Positions 1-12,431 of a DNA stretch of 64,000 bases are shown here, piece after piece. The position numbers and the translations under genes are program-made. The DNA is from Cucumis sativus (taxonomy: Eukaryota; Streptophyta; Magnoliopsida; Cucurbitales; Cucurbitaceae): assembly GCF_000004075.3 (NCBI RefSeq), contig NC_026660.2:22323498-22387497 (forward strand), read 5' to 3'. Position 1 is the stretch's first letter. Every line of letters starts with the position of its first letter. The notes beneath the pieces are model-generated. The model saw only the letters and a list, made by a program, of their open reading frames with translations. It did not search any database and had not been told where the DNA came from.

Positions 1-1420
1 ACAATCATTACAACTAAATACGTTGTTGGTTGTAAAGTGAATAGTTTGTCGTGTATGTGACAAAATCTTTAACACACGACCAATCGCGGTTAGATATTTT
101 CCGACACAATCATTTGCAACTAACGTATTGTAACGTTTGTTTGGTGAGATTGTGAACTCACACCTAGATGGTTCAATGAGTAGAGTCACTTTAATACCCA
201 ATTACATTAATATTAATTACACTATTTTTTCTTCCAACAAAAATTGAGGGAAAAAGAATTGACGTACGTTATAACGTTATTTACATCCATTAAACTATTT
301 AGTTTATTTTTATAGAAACATCTAGAAAAAACTATACAATAGTTAAAAATTGTTTGTTTTCAATTTTCTTTAAACCAAGCTGAACTGAAAATTTTCGGTT
401 TCGTTGAGTATTCAGTTTAGTTCAGTTGTTTGTTTTTTCAAATATATCAACACACTTATAACCATAGCAAGATGTCACCGTCCATTAATAATAGACTATT
501 ATTAGTAACCACTGGTGATTTGTAACAATAGTCTATCAAAATTTATCATGAAAAGTAGTGACATTTTCCTATATCTGTAAATAATTTTAATAATTATATC
601 ATTTAAAGTAGTTAAAAAACAATAAATATTTACAAAAGACATCCAAATTTCCAAACTTTTTAACAATAGATATTGATAAACTTAAACCACTGTCTATTAT
701 TGTCACCAATAAATATTGATAAAAATATACCAATGTTTATTTTAAATAGATTCTAAAAATTAGATATATTTTTTTTATACATTTTTAAAAATAGAAAAAT
801 AAACTAAAATATTTACAAGTTTATAATTTTAAATTTTATCAATAATAACCACGGATAGAAACATATAAGTGACTATCAATATCTAAATTTTTTTATTATA
901 GCTCGTAAATATTTTATCAAATTTGCTATTTTGAATAATTTTTTTACCATTTCCTAAAATTTTCTCAACCAATATGTAAATCAATCACATGTTGGCACGT
1001 AACTTATTGTATTCAAAGACTTGTAAAAATATCTCTAAAAATACGGAGCCTACGTGGAAATCCAATACGAAGTAAAGTAACCCATAGAAATTAGATAAAT
1101 TAGAAAAACCATAATTTGTTAAAGAGTCATGATTACGTGGCATACACGTATCCCTTTGTGTAGGCCAAAGTCAAACGGTCAGTTTGAAACGTAGAAAGCC
1201 TAAGGCTAAATAAATGAATAAAAGAAAAAACAAAACTTAAAATATATAACAAAGCTATTATTTTAAAATATAACAAGGTAATTTTCAAATTCGATCGATT
1301 ATAGATAGTGATAATAATTGATATATTTTTATAAATGATATTGAGTTTGTATTGAGAATTTGGAATTAGAAATTTGTAATAATAATAGTAAATTAGTAAT
1401 TGTAATAATAATACTAATAA
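1..1420. other. AT-rich intergenic DNA upstream of the KEG-like gene
   Basis: No open frame here resembles a known protein. The first 130 bases are less AT-rich and contain two related direct copies of an ACAATCATT-type word (near 1 and 105), as at the edge of a degraded transposon, but no family can be named. From about 475 to 940 lie copies of the AT-rich foldback repeat found elsewhere in the window, with AATATTTACAA at one end and its near reverse complement at the other. Confidence 0.5.
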
Positions 1421-1422
1421 TG

Positions 1423-1431
1423 TATATATAA
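1423..1431 (+). promoter_or_regulatory. TATA box candidate of the KEG-like gene
   Basis: TATATATAA lies about 155 bases upstream of the KEG-like ATG and is followed by a CT-rich, leader-like stretch (1440-1560) that ends in a CATCATCATCATCACCACC run before the start codon. Position and composition fit a core promoter with a leader of roughly 120 bases. The transcription start is not proven. Confidence 0.5.
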
Positions 1432-1580
1432 TGTCATAGTCCATCTTCTACTACGGCTTTTCGTCTCATTTTCCTCCGCCCTTCTCTTCAAAAAAAACTT
1501 TCCTTTTAGATTCTCATTTCATTTCTCTCACCAGAAACCAAAAACCCCATAGCATAATCATCATCATCATCACCACCAGC

Positions 1581-4500
1581 ATGCCGAAGAAATGGAAGCA
1601 AGTCGGAATCCCTAGCTGTTCAATCTGCAGAATTCACTTCGATGAAGATTCTCGATCCCCTCTTCTGCTCCAATGCGGCCATACTTTCTGCAAACACTGT
1701 CTTTCTCAAATCATTGCTCCAACTTCTCCTAAACCTTCTCTTACATGTCCCAAATGCCGCCATGTTTCCACCATCGGCAATTCCGTGCTTTCTCTTCCAA
1801 AGAATTTTGCTATACTACCCATGATCTCCCCTGCCTCCGTTTCTCACTCTGCTGAGGTTACCGATAGCGATGACGACGATGCTGGAGCTGATGAGGATGG
1901 GGCTGATGAGTCTGACCGGGGACGGAGGAGTTCTGGTTGTCATGGTTGTGGAGAGGGGTTTGGGGACCATGAATTGAAGTTGGTGAGGAAGATCGATGGA
2001 GGGAAAAGGGAGGAGATGGAGCTTTGGTTTGCTTGGTTGAGGTCTAGAGTTGGTGGGTGTCGGCATAGAGTGGTGGTGAGGCGGGTGAAGATGGGGAATG
2101 TTGGGGATTTGGATTGGGTGGAGAAGCAGCTTGAGAAGCTGAGGCGTGCGTCGATTTGGTGTAGGAATGTATGCTCGTTTCTTGGAGTGATGAAAGTGGA
2201 GGATTATCTTTGCATTGTTATGGACTGGTTCCCTGGGTCGGTTCAGTCGGAGATGCAGCGGAGTGGCGGCCGTCTCACCCTCGAGCAGATTCTCAGGTGA
2301 CCCTTCTCCCCGTCTTGAGCTTGCTTTCATTTTATTGTACATTTTTACTTGATGAACTCTACTTTATAATTTATTTTAGCTTCGGTAAAGCTTGGGTTTA
2401 ATGTCCAGATTCACCAAAAGTATTGTTCTGCAGCAACTGTTATCTATCCGAACTCCAGAATTTGATGCTCATCTCGTTGTTCTGCATTAAGAAGGATGAG
2501 GAAGTTTCTGTATTCCTTAGAAGCACAAATCTGCAGCGTTCTGTTTACAGAGCTGCTCAGACTTAATCACTTGCCAGATCGCCATCAAAACGCATTTTGA
2601 AAACTATCATTTTCTTTCTGGATTTTTGTTTTTCCGCAAACTTATTTATCTTGAAGGATAGGCTACCTTGACACGTCCCATTAGTTAGAAAAATTGTTAT
2701 TGCCTTCCTCTGTTTCAATTGTAATTATTACTTTTTTTTAATAAGAAACAACTTCGCTGATCAAATGAAATACAAGAAGGAAAAAAGTTTCAAGCCATGC
2801 TAAGGAAGTTAGGCAAGAAAAAATTTCCAATCAGTTCGTAGAGAAGTAGGTCATTGTTATAAGAAGGTTTGGACAACATGGACCAAGACATAGCTATGTA
2901 ATCAATGCACAATCCCCCAAAGTAGAGAAGAGTCTCTCTTTTTTTCTGAAGAAGACTTTGTTTTTTTTTTTTTTTTCTAGCCACAAGGTCCTTAAAAACA
3001 CTAGGATGAAATTAGCCACAATATTTTAGCTTTAGTCTTACAAGGAAGCAGACTACTGTTTTTGCTGGGAACTCCCAAGAAGTATTTCCAAATCAGGAGG
3101 CTATAAGGCGGTGATAAGAAAATGTCCTCAACTATTTGGTTCCACTGTTGTCTTTGCACATGATTCATCAGTTGAGAAAAGGACAACTTTTCTGAGCAGG
3201 AAACTTAGAAATGGACAGCTTTTATAATTCCTTCCTCGAACCTTATTACTGCTGTTGGTAGTTAGTGTAAGAAGTTCCCAAATGAAAACTTCTAAAAAAA
3301 GTTCGGGTCAAAATTCCTTGCCAATTCAGTTGAAATGATCCCTGTCAAGGAGATTAAATTTAGGTCACTCTAAAGCTCTTTCACTGTTGATTTGTAATTA
3401 AAGTTCCTAGTATCATTGCCAGGGTAGACCCTTGTCTTATGGGATATCAAGTCAAAGTTTCCCAATCCGCGAGGCTTATTTTGTATTGTACACCCCCAAA
3501 GGGGAGGTTAGATTTAAAATTTCACTGTTATGAGGATCTTTGCTTTTGGAGATCATATAAATTCTAGAGAATTTGAAAGGGAAAGGTTTATTCCCCCACC
3601 ATATGTCTTTGAAGAATATAATGTTTTCCAAGTCACTATAGGGATCATAAGGTCTTGCATTTTGTTGATGTATTTTCAGCAGCGTTTAGAGTGCCATTGG
3701 TTTGTAAGATTAAAGCACCAATCGCCTCAAGGGACACTAATTTAGCCACAATAACTTGCTTTCAGAGCATAAATTCTTCACAATTAAATCTCCAAAGCCA
3801 TTTTCTCACTGAGATCCACAGTTAAAATGAGAAGGTAGTGGTTTTAAATACATAGCAATATTCTGCACCCTCTTTGGTGCTTTACATTGATACTATTGTT
3901 GGTTTAAGGAGTTTTAGTTTCTTCCTTCTTCTGAAATTAAAATAAAGAACGGAATCCAATTGGACTAATAGTCACTTCACCACAATATCTGATATTCTGA
4001 TATCAACTTTTGTATGTGTAATTATTCTAGAGACTCTTTGCTGTGCATGCTTGTAATATGTATTTATGAATTCAGATTTGGAGCAGATATTGCACGTGCA
4101 GTAGTTGAACTTCATGCAGCTGATGTTTTGTGTATGAATTTGAAACCATCCAATTTTCTCTTGGATGCAAATGGACATGCTGTGGTTTCCGATTATGGGC
4201 TTCCATTGATTTTGAAAAAACCTTGTCATAGAGCGGGCATTTTTCCACCAGAACATGAGTCATCAAGACAGCATTGGTGTTTGGAATGCCTGTTTCTGAG
4301 TCCACATTATAGATCTCCGGAGGCATGGGAGCCTTTGAAGAGACCATTGCATTTGTTCAGGGATGACGGAATTGGCATATCCACTCAATCTGATGTGTGG
4401 AGCTTTGGCTGTGCCCTTGTTGAAATGTGCACTGGTTCCACTCCGTATGTTGCTTTTTAGTTTTTACTTCCATATTTTATCGCTATTTGTACTCTTTGCT

Positions 4501-7500
4501 AATGGAAGATTGGTTCTTCAGGTGGGCTGGGTTGAGCACAGAAGAAATTTATCGTTCTGTCGTCAAAGAAGGTAAGCTACCTCCACAGTATGCTAGTATT
4601 GTAGGCGTTGGGATTCCTAGAGAATTATGGAAGATGATTGGTGAGTGCCTACAATACAAGCCACTGAAAAGACCGACTTTCCATGCAATGCTTGCCGTAT
4701 TTCTTAGACATCTACAGGGGATTCACCGGCCCCCTACTCGACCTACTGCGTGAGTTTCCTGAATTTGTCACAGCACTTCTTTCTTTTCTTCTTTGGCAAT
4801 ACAGAATTATTTGGTCATGTAATAACATTAAATTTTGTTACCCTTCCTATTGTTTTTGACTAGCTGAAAGTTCTATTTATAATCCTTTACCCCTTCTTGT
4901 GTTGAATCATTCCCAACGTCTGTACCTTTTATCTAGAAGGAAATTATACTGGAGCCTCATCGGAAAAAAAAACCAACTTAGCGTTCATCTCAATAATAGA
5001 GTGATTAGAAAAAGAATTAGTATTAGAGCACTATGAAGACTATGAAACTTCACAAGGTTAGCTACATTCTAACAGTTTTTCATCTTCACATTAAATACTC
5101 AGGTGGATTTTTAATCCTAATATTTCATATGAAGGCTTTTACTGCATTTATCTTCAGATTTCCTGTTCTGTGTCAATTTCACAAGGTTAGCCACTCTCTA
5201 AAAAAGTTTTTTGGGATGTGGAGACAAGACATCCTTCTCTCTTTGGTGTTATAAGATAGTTTTTGTAGCTGTTACTTTGTGTAAGCTTAAATATATATTT
5301 GGTTTAACTACAGCTTAGAGTTAGAGATAGTTTTGATTTAGGCTGATTGGAAACTATTTTGTAGCTTGCTTAGCTAGTACTAAGGATTTCCTAGTCCTCA
5401 CCTTTTTATGTTTTATTATCATGCTTTTAATGAAGCAGTTACTTATCTAACAGAAAAAGAGACGTACATTTTAATTCATTTGCTTTTTCGGAATACAGTG
5501 AGGTGGCAAGTTCTCCTCGTATTGATAGGTTGGAACAATCCCCTACCTCTGTCTTGGACATCCTTCAGGTTAAAAGCAACCATCTTCATCAACTTGTATC
5601 TGAAGGAGATGTTAACGGTGTCAGGTTAGGCTCTTTTGTCATGTTGGTTCTCCCATTCTATTAAATGTTTTAGGAATACTTTTGGCTGTTAAGATCTTGG
5701 ACTCATTTAACCCACATCTGCAGAGATCTTCTTTCCAAGTCTGCATCAGGGAACAATAGCAGCTCTGTCATCTCTCTGCTGGAAGCTCATAATTCGGAAG
5801 GGCAAACTGCTTTGCACTTGGCATGTAGAAGGGGTTCTCCAGAACTGGTTGATGCAATCTTGGACTACAGTGACGCAGATATAGATTCCCCTGATGAAAA
5901 CGGGAATCCACCAATAGTGTTTGCATTAGCTGTTGGATCTGCTGAATGTGTGCGTGCTCTTATCAGGAAATCTGCTAATGGTATGTTTAGGTTGATGGAA
6001 GGCTTTGGTCGGTCCGTTGCTCATGTTTGTGCATATTATGGACAACCTGATTGTATGCGTGTAAGTTGTTACAAATCTACCATTTAGGCAAGTATTGTTT
6101 GTTTTCTTTTTTGATATATACTGTCAGACAGTCAGGGTATTGTGTTGATTACAGGAACTACTTCAGGCAGGGGCAGATCCCAATGCGGTTGATGATAATG
6201 GTGAATCTGTACTGCATGTGGCTATTGCAAAGAAATTTACTCCGTGTGCAATTGTAATTATGGAGCATGGGGGTTGCAAATCAATGGGGTTTCTCAATTC
6301 AAAAAATTTAACGTAAGATTGAAACTGTTTCTGTTGTGAAATATTTATAATTCCTTTGCTTTTCTCCTCTGAATTCAAAGATATGTGGGTCGGGATGGGG
6401 GGATTTGCGTCTTTGACCTTTTAGTCATGGCATATGTGTTAACCAATTGGGCTATTCTGGTCAGGTTGGTGGCCTACTGGAATTACCACTGCCTTGAGAT
6501 TAGTTGACATGTGTGATTTTTGCTTTAAACATTTCAGTATTACTCCTCTTTTTATAAGGATGCATCTCATGAAATATTTATTATTTAGATGGTACTTTCT
6601 TACCCACCTCCTCTAAAAATAATTTAATGAGCAATGCAAAGATTCTAACTCTGACACTCTTTCTTGTACTATCGAACTTTTCTTGGGATACGTTCTTAAT
6701 ATGAAGTGGTCTTGTCCCATAAGCTGTAGTTTTGTCGGTCCATGCTAATAATAAGTGTGTTGCTTACCAAACATTTTCTATTTTTTTGATCAACAGACCT
6801 CTGCATATGTGCATCACATCCTTAAACGTAGATGTTGTTAAGAGGTGGGTTGAACTTGCATCACCTGAGGAGATTTCTGAAGCTATTGATATACCAAGTT
6901 CCACAGGAACCGCTTTATGCATGGCAGCTGCTCTTAAGAAAGACCGTGAGATAGGTAAACTGTTCACCAGGAATTTCTCTAACCACACTCTCTTTCAGCC
7001 TTTTCTTTATATGATTTCTGCAATGTAGGAGGCATAACATTAGAGGCTGTTCTGACGCCTATGTTTCATCCCACCTAGAAATAAAAATACCATGGAAACT
7101 ATATCTACTAAAACCGCTATATACACCCTTGGATTTCCTTGATGATCATATTTTTCATGAGAAACATAAAATTCATGCACCATTTTAAGGTTGGTGGTGA
7201 TATGGACAATGCAATTATTAGTTTACGAAAAGAAACATTATAAAGACACGTCTTCAGATTTCAACCTATTTATATGACATCTATTCTTATCCTTGTTTAA
7301 AAACATTTCTTTCTTTTTTCTATAATAACTCATAAATAACTCCATTATCTGACAATTCCGATGTTTGATCTTGAAATCTCTTCTATTCTGAATGGTTTCA
7401 CGGAGGATGATACTCATGAAAAGTTTTGAAAACTGACGATGCTTTTGACACTTGAGTACACATGAAGGGAATTGGAGTAGGCAAATGAATGTTTGGTTTG

Positions 7501-10500
7501 GTTTTGGATAGATGACTAACGTGCACATTTAGTATCAAATCAATTGTTTTATCTACTTTTGTTGCTATCTGACTTCCTTGTTTATTATCCACTGTAGAGG
7601 GAAGAGAACTTGTTAGAGTTCTGCTCAAGGCTAAAGCTGACCCAGCAGCCCAAGATCCCCAACAATGCCGAACAGTTCTGCATACAGCTGCCATGGCTAA
7701 CGATGTTGAGTTGGTGAAGGTGATATTACAATTTTATCTTTTACATGCCTGAATTTATTTCATGGTTGCAGCTTGCTGGAGACTGGCAAAACTGTGTCTT
7801 AAAGTTTCTAAGGCTACCCGTTCTTTGTTTTAGATTATTCTCAATGCTGGAGTGGATGTAAACATCACAAACTTACACAATACAATACCTCTTCATTTGG
7901 CACTGGCAAGAGGTGCAAAACCATGTGTTCAGTTACTCTTGTCTGCTGGAGCAAACTGTAATTTACAGGTTGGCCTTCTTTGTGCGTTACTAAATGGCAT
8001 TTAATGTAATTGAATAAAACTTGAAACAATGTTTCAAACGGCTGTGTTGTACTAGGAGAACTGTAGAAATGCTTAGTAGCTAATAGATAATACAGTAGAG
8101 AAACAGTAACCTTTCAAATGATCCTGAAAGTGGAAACTGATTTTGAACGAGGCAGAAAGGGATGAAAACAAGGAAAACATGCAGTATTAAGAGTTCAGTG
8201 TGGATATCAAAAGTGACTTTGAAAACAAAAATTACATGCTAGGAAAAAGGTTAGCTGTTTGATGTATCTACCCTTGTTGAATGAAAAATGCTAAAATGGA
8301 TTTAAAGAATATACAAGAATCTGAGGGATGAAATGCAACTCATTATGTGCAGAATCCAGCATGTGAAAATATTCTGATGACCAATAATTGGTAGAAACTT
8401 CCATTGTTTGCACTGACAAAAATGAGTAGGGTAAAAATTATTCTCAATGACAATAGGTTCCATCAAAATTGAGCAGAGTGGGAAAGGTACGATTACTAAC
8501 GTGGGTTTACTTAGAACAGAAGAAGAGAAGATAGTGGAAAGGGAGTAAAAGTTTGGTACAGGGTGAGGAAAAAGGAATAAGAGAAGATTGATGAGTTGAT
8601 TAACGAGTAATTTAATGAAGTAAGAAAAAGAAAATTTTGGTAATCACAGGATCATATCTCATCTTAATTCACATGATATTTGTGGTGGATTGAAGGAAAA
8701 AGTGAATGAAGCCATCACATCGAATCTTTTTGAGAGGTGGAATCCATACTCAGGTGCAATAATGAGGTTGTGAGACTCTGATACGTAGGATGAAGCACTA
8801 CGGGAGATAGTTAAATTTGTGGGCCATAGATTTGATGACATTCCTTCATAGGGAGGATGGTTGAAGATAACTTGGGGATAACGCCTTTAATATAAATATG
8901 TCTAAGTTTTGTGTATTTTCATCTTTAAATTTTTTGGTGGACAGCTACCCTATTAAACTTTTTGGGTCATTGTAATCAGGATGATGATGGTGACAATGCC
9001 TTCCATTTAGCAGCAGATGCAGCAAAGTACATACGTGAATGCCTTGATTGCATTTTATTGATATTAAAATATCCGGGTGCTGCTATTGGCGTAAGAAACC
9101 ACAGGCAAGTGTTGTGTTTATACAATTATTTAATATATTACTTTCAAAGAATTTTTTTAAGAGCCGCTAAGTTTTTCTTCTAATAAGTATCTTCATCTTC
9201 ATTTTATTTTTCTTCACTAATACATCATACAATTGATGTACTTGGGATAACTCACGTTAGGTTGTATTAATTTAATTTAATTTATCAATGACCCCACCCT
9301 CTTAATGACTACACAATAGTGGTAAGACATTTTGTGACCTGTTGGAAGCGCTGCCCCGAGAATGGATTTTTGAAGAGCTTATGGATGCGCTAGAAGAGAA
9401 GGGTATTCATTTGTCCCCAACGATGTGAGTGAAGTTTCACTATACTGATCTTTACATTGCAGAATTTCTGCAATCATTGAGTTCACTGACCGACATGAAC
9501 TTTGGATTTCCCCCCTTCTAGATTTCAAGTGGGTGATTGGGTGAAATTCAAAAGATGTGTGACAAATCCTGCATATGGTTGGCAAGGTGCAGGGCCCAGG
9601 AGTGTTGGATTTGTGCAGGGTTCCCAAAGTAGTGATGGTCTTTCTGTATCATTTTGCTCTGGTGTCGCACATGTCTTGGCAGATGAGATTATCAAAGTCA
9701 TTCCTATGGATCGGGGACAGCTTGTGCAACTTAAACCTGACGTGAGAGAGCCAAGGTTAGATGTTTTGTAGGTTTTCACTTATTGGTAAAATGTTCAAGT
9801 TGATGCACGGTTTTTTTCCCTTTCTATTCCTCTTTTGAAAGTAGTGTTGGTAACGATGTTAATGTGCTACTGTACTAGGGCACTGCATTGCATTGCCAGG
9901 ATACCTTCTTCAACTGCTAAACAGATAATGTAGCATTTCATCTAGTGGCACATAAACTATATAAATATGCTACAACTTCTCCATTTTGTGACCTGCCTTG
10001 TGCTATGCATATGTTTTCTTATCAATGAAACATTGCTTCCCCCCAAAAAAGGTTTCATCATTTACATAATTGGTATCAGGTTTAAGTTGTTTGAACAATC
10101 ACGTGACAGCATTGGAACTGTCTTGTGTATTGATGATGAAGAAGGAATTATACGGATTGGGTTTACTGGTGCATCTAGAGGATTTCAAGCTGACCCTGCA
10201 GATTTTCAAAGACTTCAAGAATTCAAAGTTGGTGATTGGATTCGTGTACGATATACTTTGCCCGCTGCAAAACATGGCTTTGGAGATGTAACTCCAGGGA
10301 GTATTGGTGTTGTGTATGGTATCAGGCCAGACAGTAGTTTGTTGATAGAGTTTTGCTACGTGCAAAGCCCTTGGCTTTGTGAGCCCGAGGAGATTGAACC
10401 TGTTGTCCCCTTCAAGGCAAGTGCTTCATTCTCCCTATTTTGTATGGTTTAAATTTAAACTGAGCCTCATCTCTTTTATCCTTAGCGAACTTGATATGCT

Positions 10501-12431
10501 TATTTCCCTGTAGATTGGAGACCAAGTATGTGTTAAACGCTCTATATCTGAACCTAGATACCCTTGGGATGGTGAGACACATAATAGTGTTGGAAAAGTT
10601 TGTGATATTGAGAGTAATGGTCTCTTAATAATTGATTTACCAAATCGGCATGGACCATGGAAAGTAGATCCATCTGACATGGAGAAGGTGGACAAATTTA
10701 AGGTATTTTCTTTTTGTTAAAGTCATCATATAAATACTTACACTTTTGTCAAGCATGTGCGTCGCTTGATTTTCTTTTTGCTTCTGCCCAAACAGGTCGG
10801 TGACTGGGTTAGGGTGAAAACATCTGTACCCTCTCCAAAATATGGGTGGGATGATGTACCTCGAAGCAGCATTGGAATAATTTTTTCCTTAGAAGAGGAT
10901 GGAGACGTAGATGTAGCATTTTGCTTCAGAAGTAAAACTTTTCCTTGCTCTGTTACAGACATTGAAAAAGTGCCACCTTTTGAAGTGGGACAAGAGGTTC
11001 ACATCCTGCCGTCTGTTACTCAGCCGTTACTTGGATGGTCAGATGAAACCCCAGCCTCTTCAGGAAAACTTGAAAGAATTGATATGGATGGAACTCTAAA
11101 CGTTAGTTCTCCTACTTCATTTTTTCTCCTGGAGTTGTGCATTTTTCGAGATAGTGATATTGAACATTAAAATGTTGTTAAAAGTTACTTTTATTATTTT
11201 TTATTTTTAGGTGAGAGTATCTGGAAGAAAAAAATTGTGGAGAGTTGCTCCGGGCGATGCCGAAAAGCTATCAGGATTGGCAGTGGGTGATTGGGTCAGA
11301 ATAAAGCAGTGTTTGGGAGCAAGATCAAATTATGAATCCAACAATACTGGGAAGGAAAATATAGCTGTAGTTTATAGTATACAAGATTACTCTTATGTAG
11401 ACTTGGCGAGTTGTTTTCGTGAGGGGAAATTTCCTGTACACTGCACTGAAGTCGAAAAAATTCCTCCGATAAAAATCGGCCAGTATGTGCATTTCCGTGC
11501 TGGATTGATTATACCGAGATGGGGATGGAGAGGTGCTAATCCCAATTCAAGGGGTGTTGTGACTGCTGTAAATGCTAATGGAGAAATAAGAGTTTCACTG
11601 TTTGGCTTGTCCGGATGGTGGCGAGGAGATCCTGCAGATTTTGAGGTAGAACAAATGTATGCTGTAGGAGAATGGGTGAAATTAAAAGAAGATTATACCG
11701 ATGGACGAAAATCATTGCCAGCTGGGAGTATTGGTGTCGTACAAGGATTAAGTTATCAAGAAAATGAATGGGACGGTTCTGTTCTGGTAGGATTCTGTAG
11801 AGAACCGGAGTTGTGGGTGGGACATACTTCAAAACTTGAAAAGACCGAAAGATTTTATATAGGACAGCATGTGAAGGTGAAACCTTCCATACCAAATCCA
11901 CGGTTCGGCTGGTCAGGCCACTCTCACGCCAGCATTGTTTCTATAACAGCAATCGATGCGGATGGAAAAATTAAAGTATCTTCTTCATCACCTCAGAAGC
12001 TATGGATACTTGATCCATCAGAAGTTGTTATGGTAGAGGAAGAGCAACTCAACATCGGAGACTGGGTGAAGATCAAGCCATCTATTGTAATGCCTGCTTA
12101 CCATTGGGGTGACGTTACTCGTCAAAGTGTCGGTGTGATCCACAAGATGGAAGATGGGGAGCTTTGGGTTGCCTTCTGCTTTATGGAGCAGCTGTGGATG
12201 TGCAAGGACTCAGAGATGGAGAAGGTGAGACCCTTTAGAGTCGGGGACACAGTGAGATTTCGAGAAGGATTAAAAATCCCTAGATGGGGATGGGGAATGG
12301 AAACACATGCTAGTAAAGGGCAAGTAGTAGGCGTTGATGCAAATGGAAAAGTAAGAGTTAGGTTTAGGTGGAGGGAAGGACGTCCATGGATCGGGGACCC
12401 TGCTGACCTTGTTCTTGACAATACTACTTGA
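1581..12431 (+). CDS. KEG: KEG-type E3 ubiquitin ligase (RING, kinase, ankyrin, HERC2-like repeats)
   Basis: Sixteen exons join in frame to 1621 aa, close to the roughly 1625 aa of Arabidopsis KEEP ON GOING: 1581-2296, 4076-4444, 4522-4749, 5499-5624, 5724-6060, 6155-6312, 6797-6954, 7598-7719, 7834-7968, 8980-9104, 9320-9424, 9522-9755, 10080-10416, 10514-10702, 10796-11101, 11211-12431. A C3HC4 RING is seen at residues 13-59 (C13, C16, C32, H34, C37, C40, C56, C59). A kinase domain runs to about 435, with CMNLKPSN in place of the HRD loop (Asp replaced by N260) and DYG (D278) for DFG. Ankyrin repeats span about 440-825. About a dozen repeats with GDWVR and GWG-type motifs fill 860-1610. KEG proteins act at the trans-Golgi/early endosome and ubiquitinate ABI5 and related ABA factors (family knowledge). 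The acidic spacer and many substitutions suggest a divergent member, perhaps a second KEG copy. Introns 10 and 13 start with GC. Confidence 0.93.
2297..4075 (+). other. Large first intron of the KEG-like gene
   Basis: The donor AG|GTGACC (2297) and acceptor TTCAG (4071-4075) join two parts of the kinase domain. The intron holds a long T run near 2959-2978. A less AT-rich stretch at about 2730-3750 may be a transposon remnant, but I cannot assign a family and see no coding frame in it. Confidence 0.6.
7969..8979 (+). other. 1.0 kb intron inside the ankyrin region of the KEG-like gene
   Basis: The intron runs from CAG|GTTGGC to TAATCAG|GATGAT. Several purine-rich stretches (about 8090-8640) are present, with no coding signal I can support. 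Other KEG introns above 300 bases are at 4750-5498, 6313-6796, 6955-7597 and 9756-10079; I see no separate genes in them. Confidence 0.6.

Noticed and set aside
1133..1444. 103-codon minus-strand frame rich in Tyr, Ile and Leu
   Set aside because: Low-complexity AT-rich translation overlapping the KEG-like promoter; no family resemblance.
1815..2342. 175-codon minus-strand frame across KEG exon 1
   Set aside because: Antisense shadow of a GC-richer coding exon; the sense frame encodes a clear RING domain.
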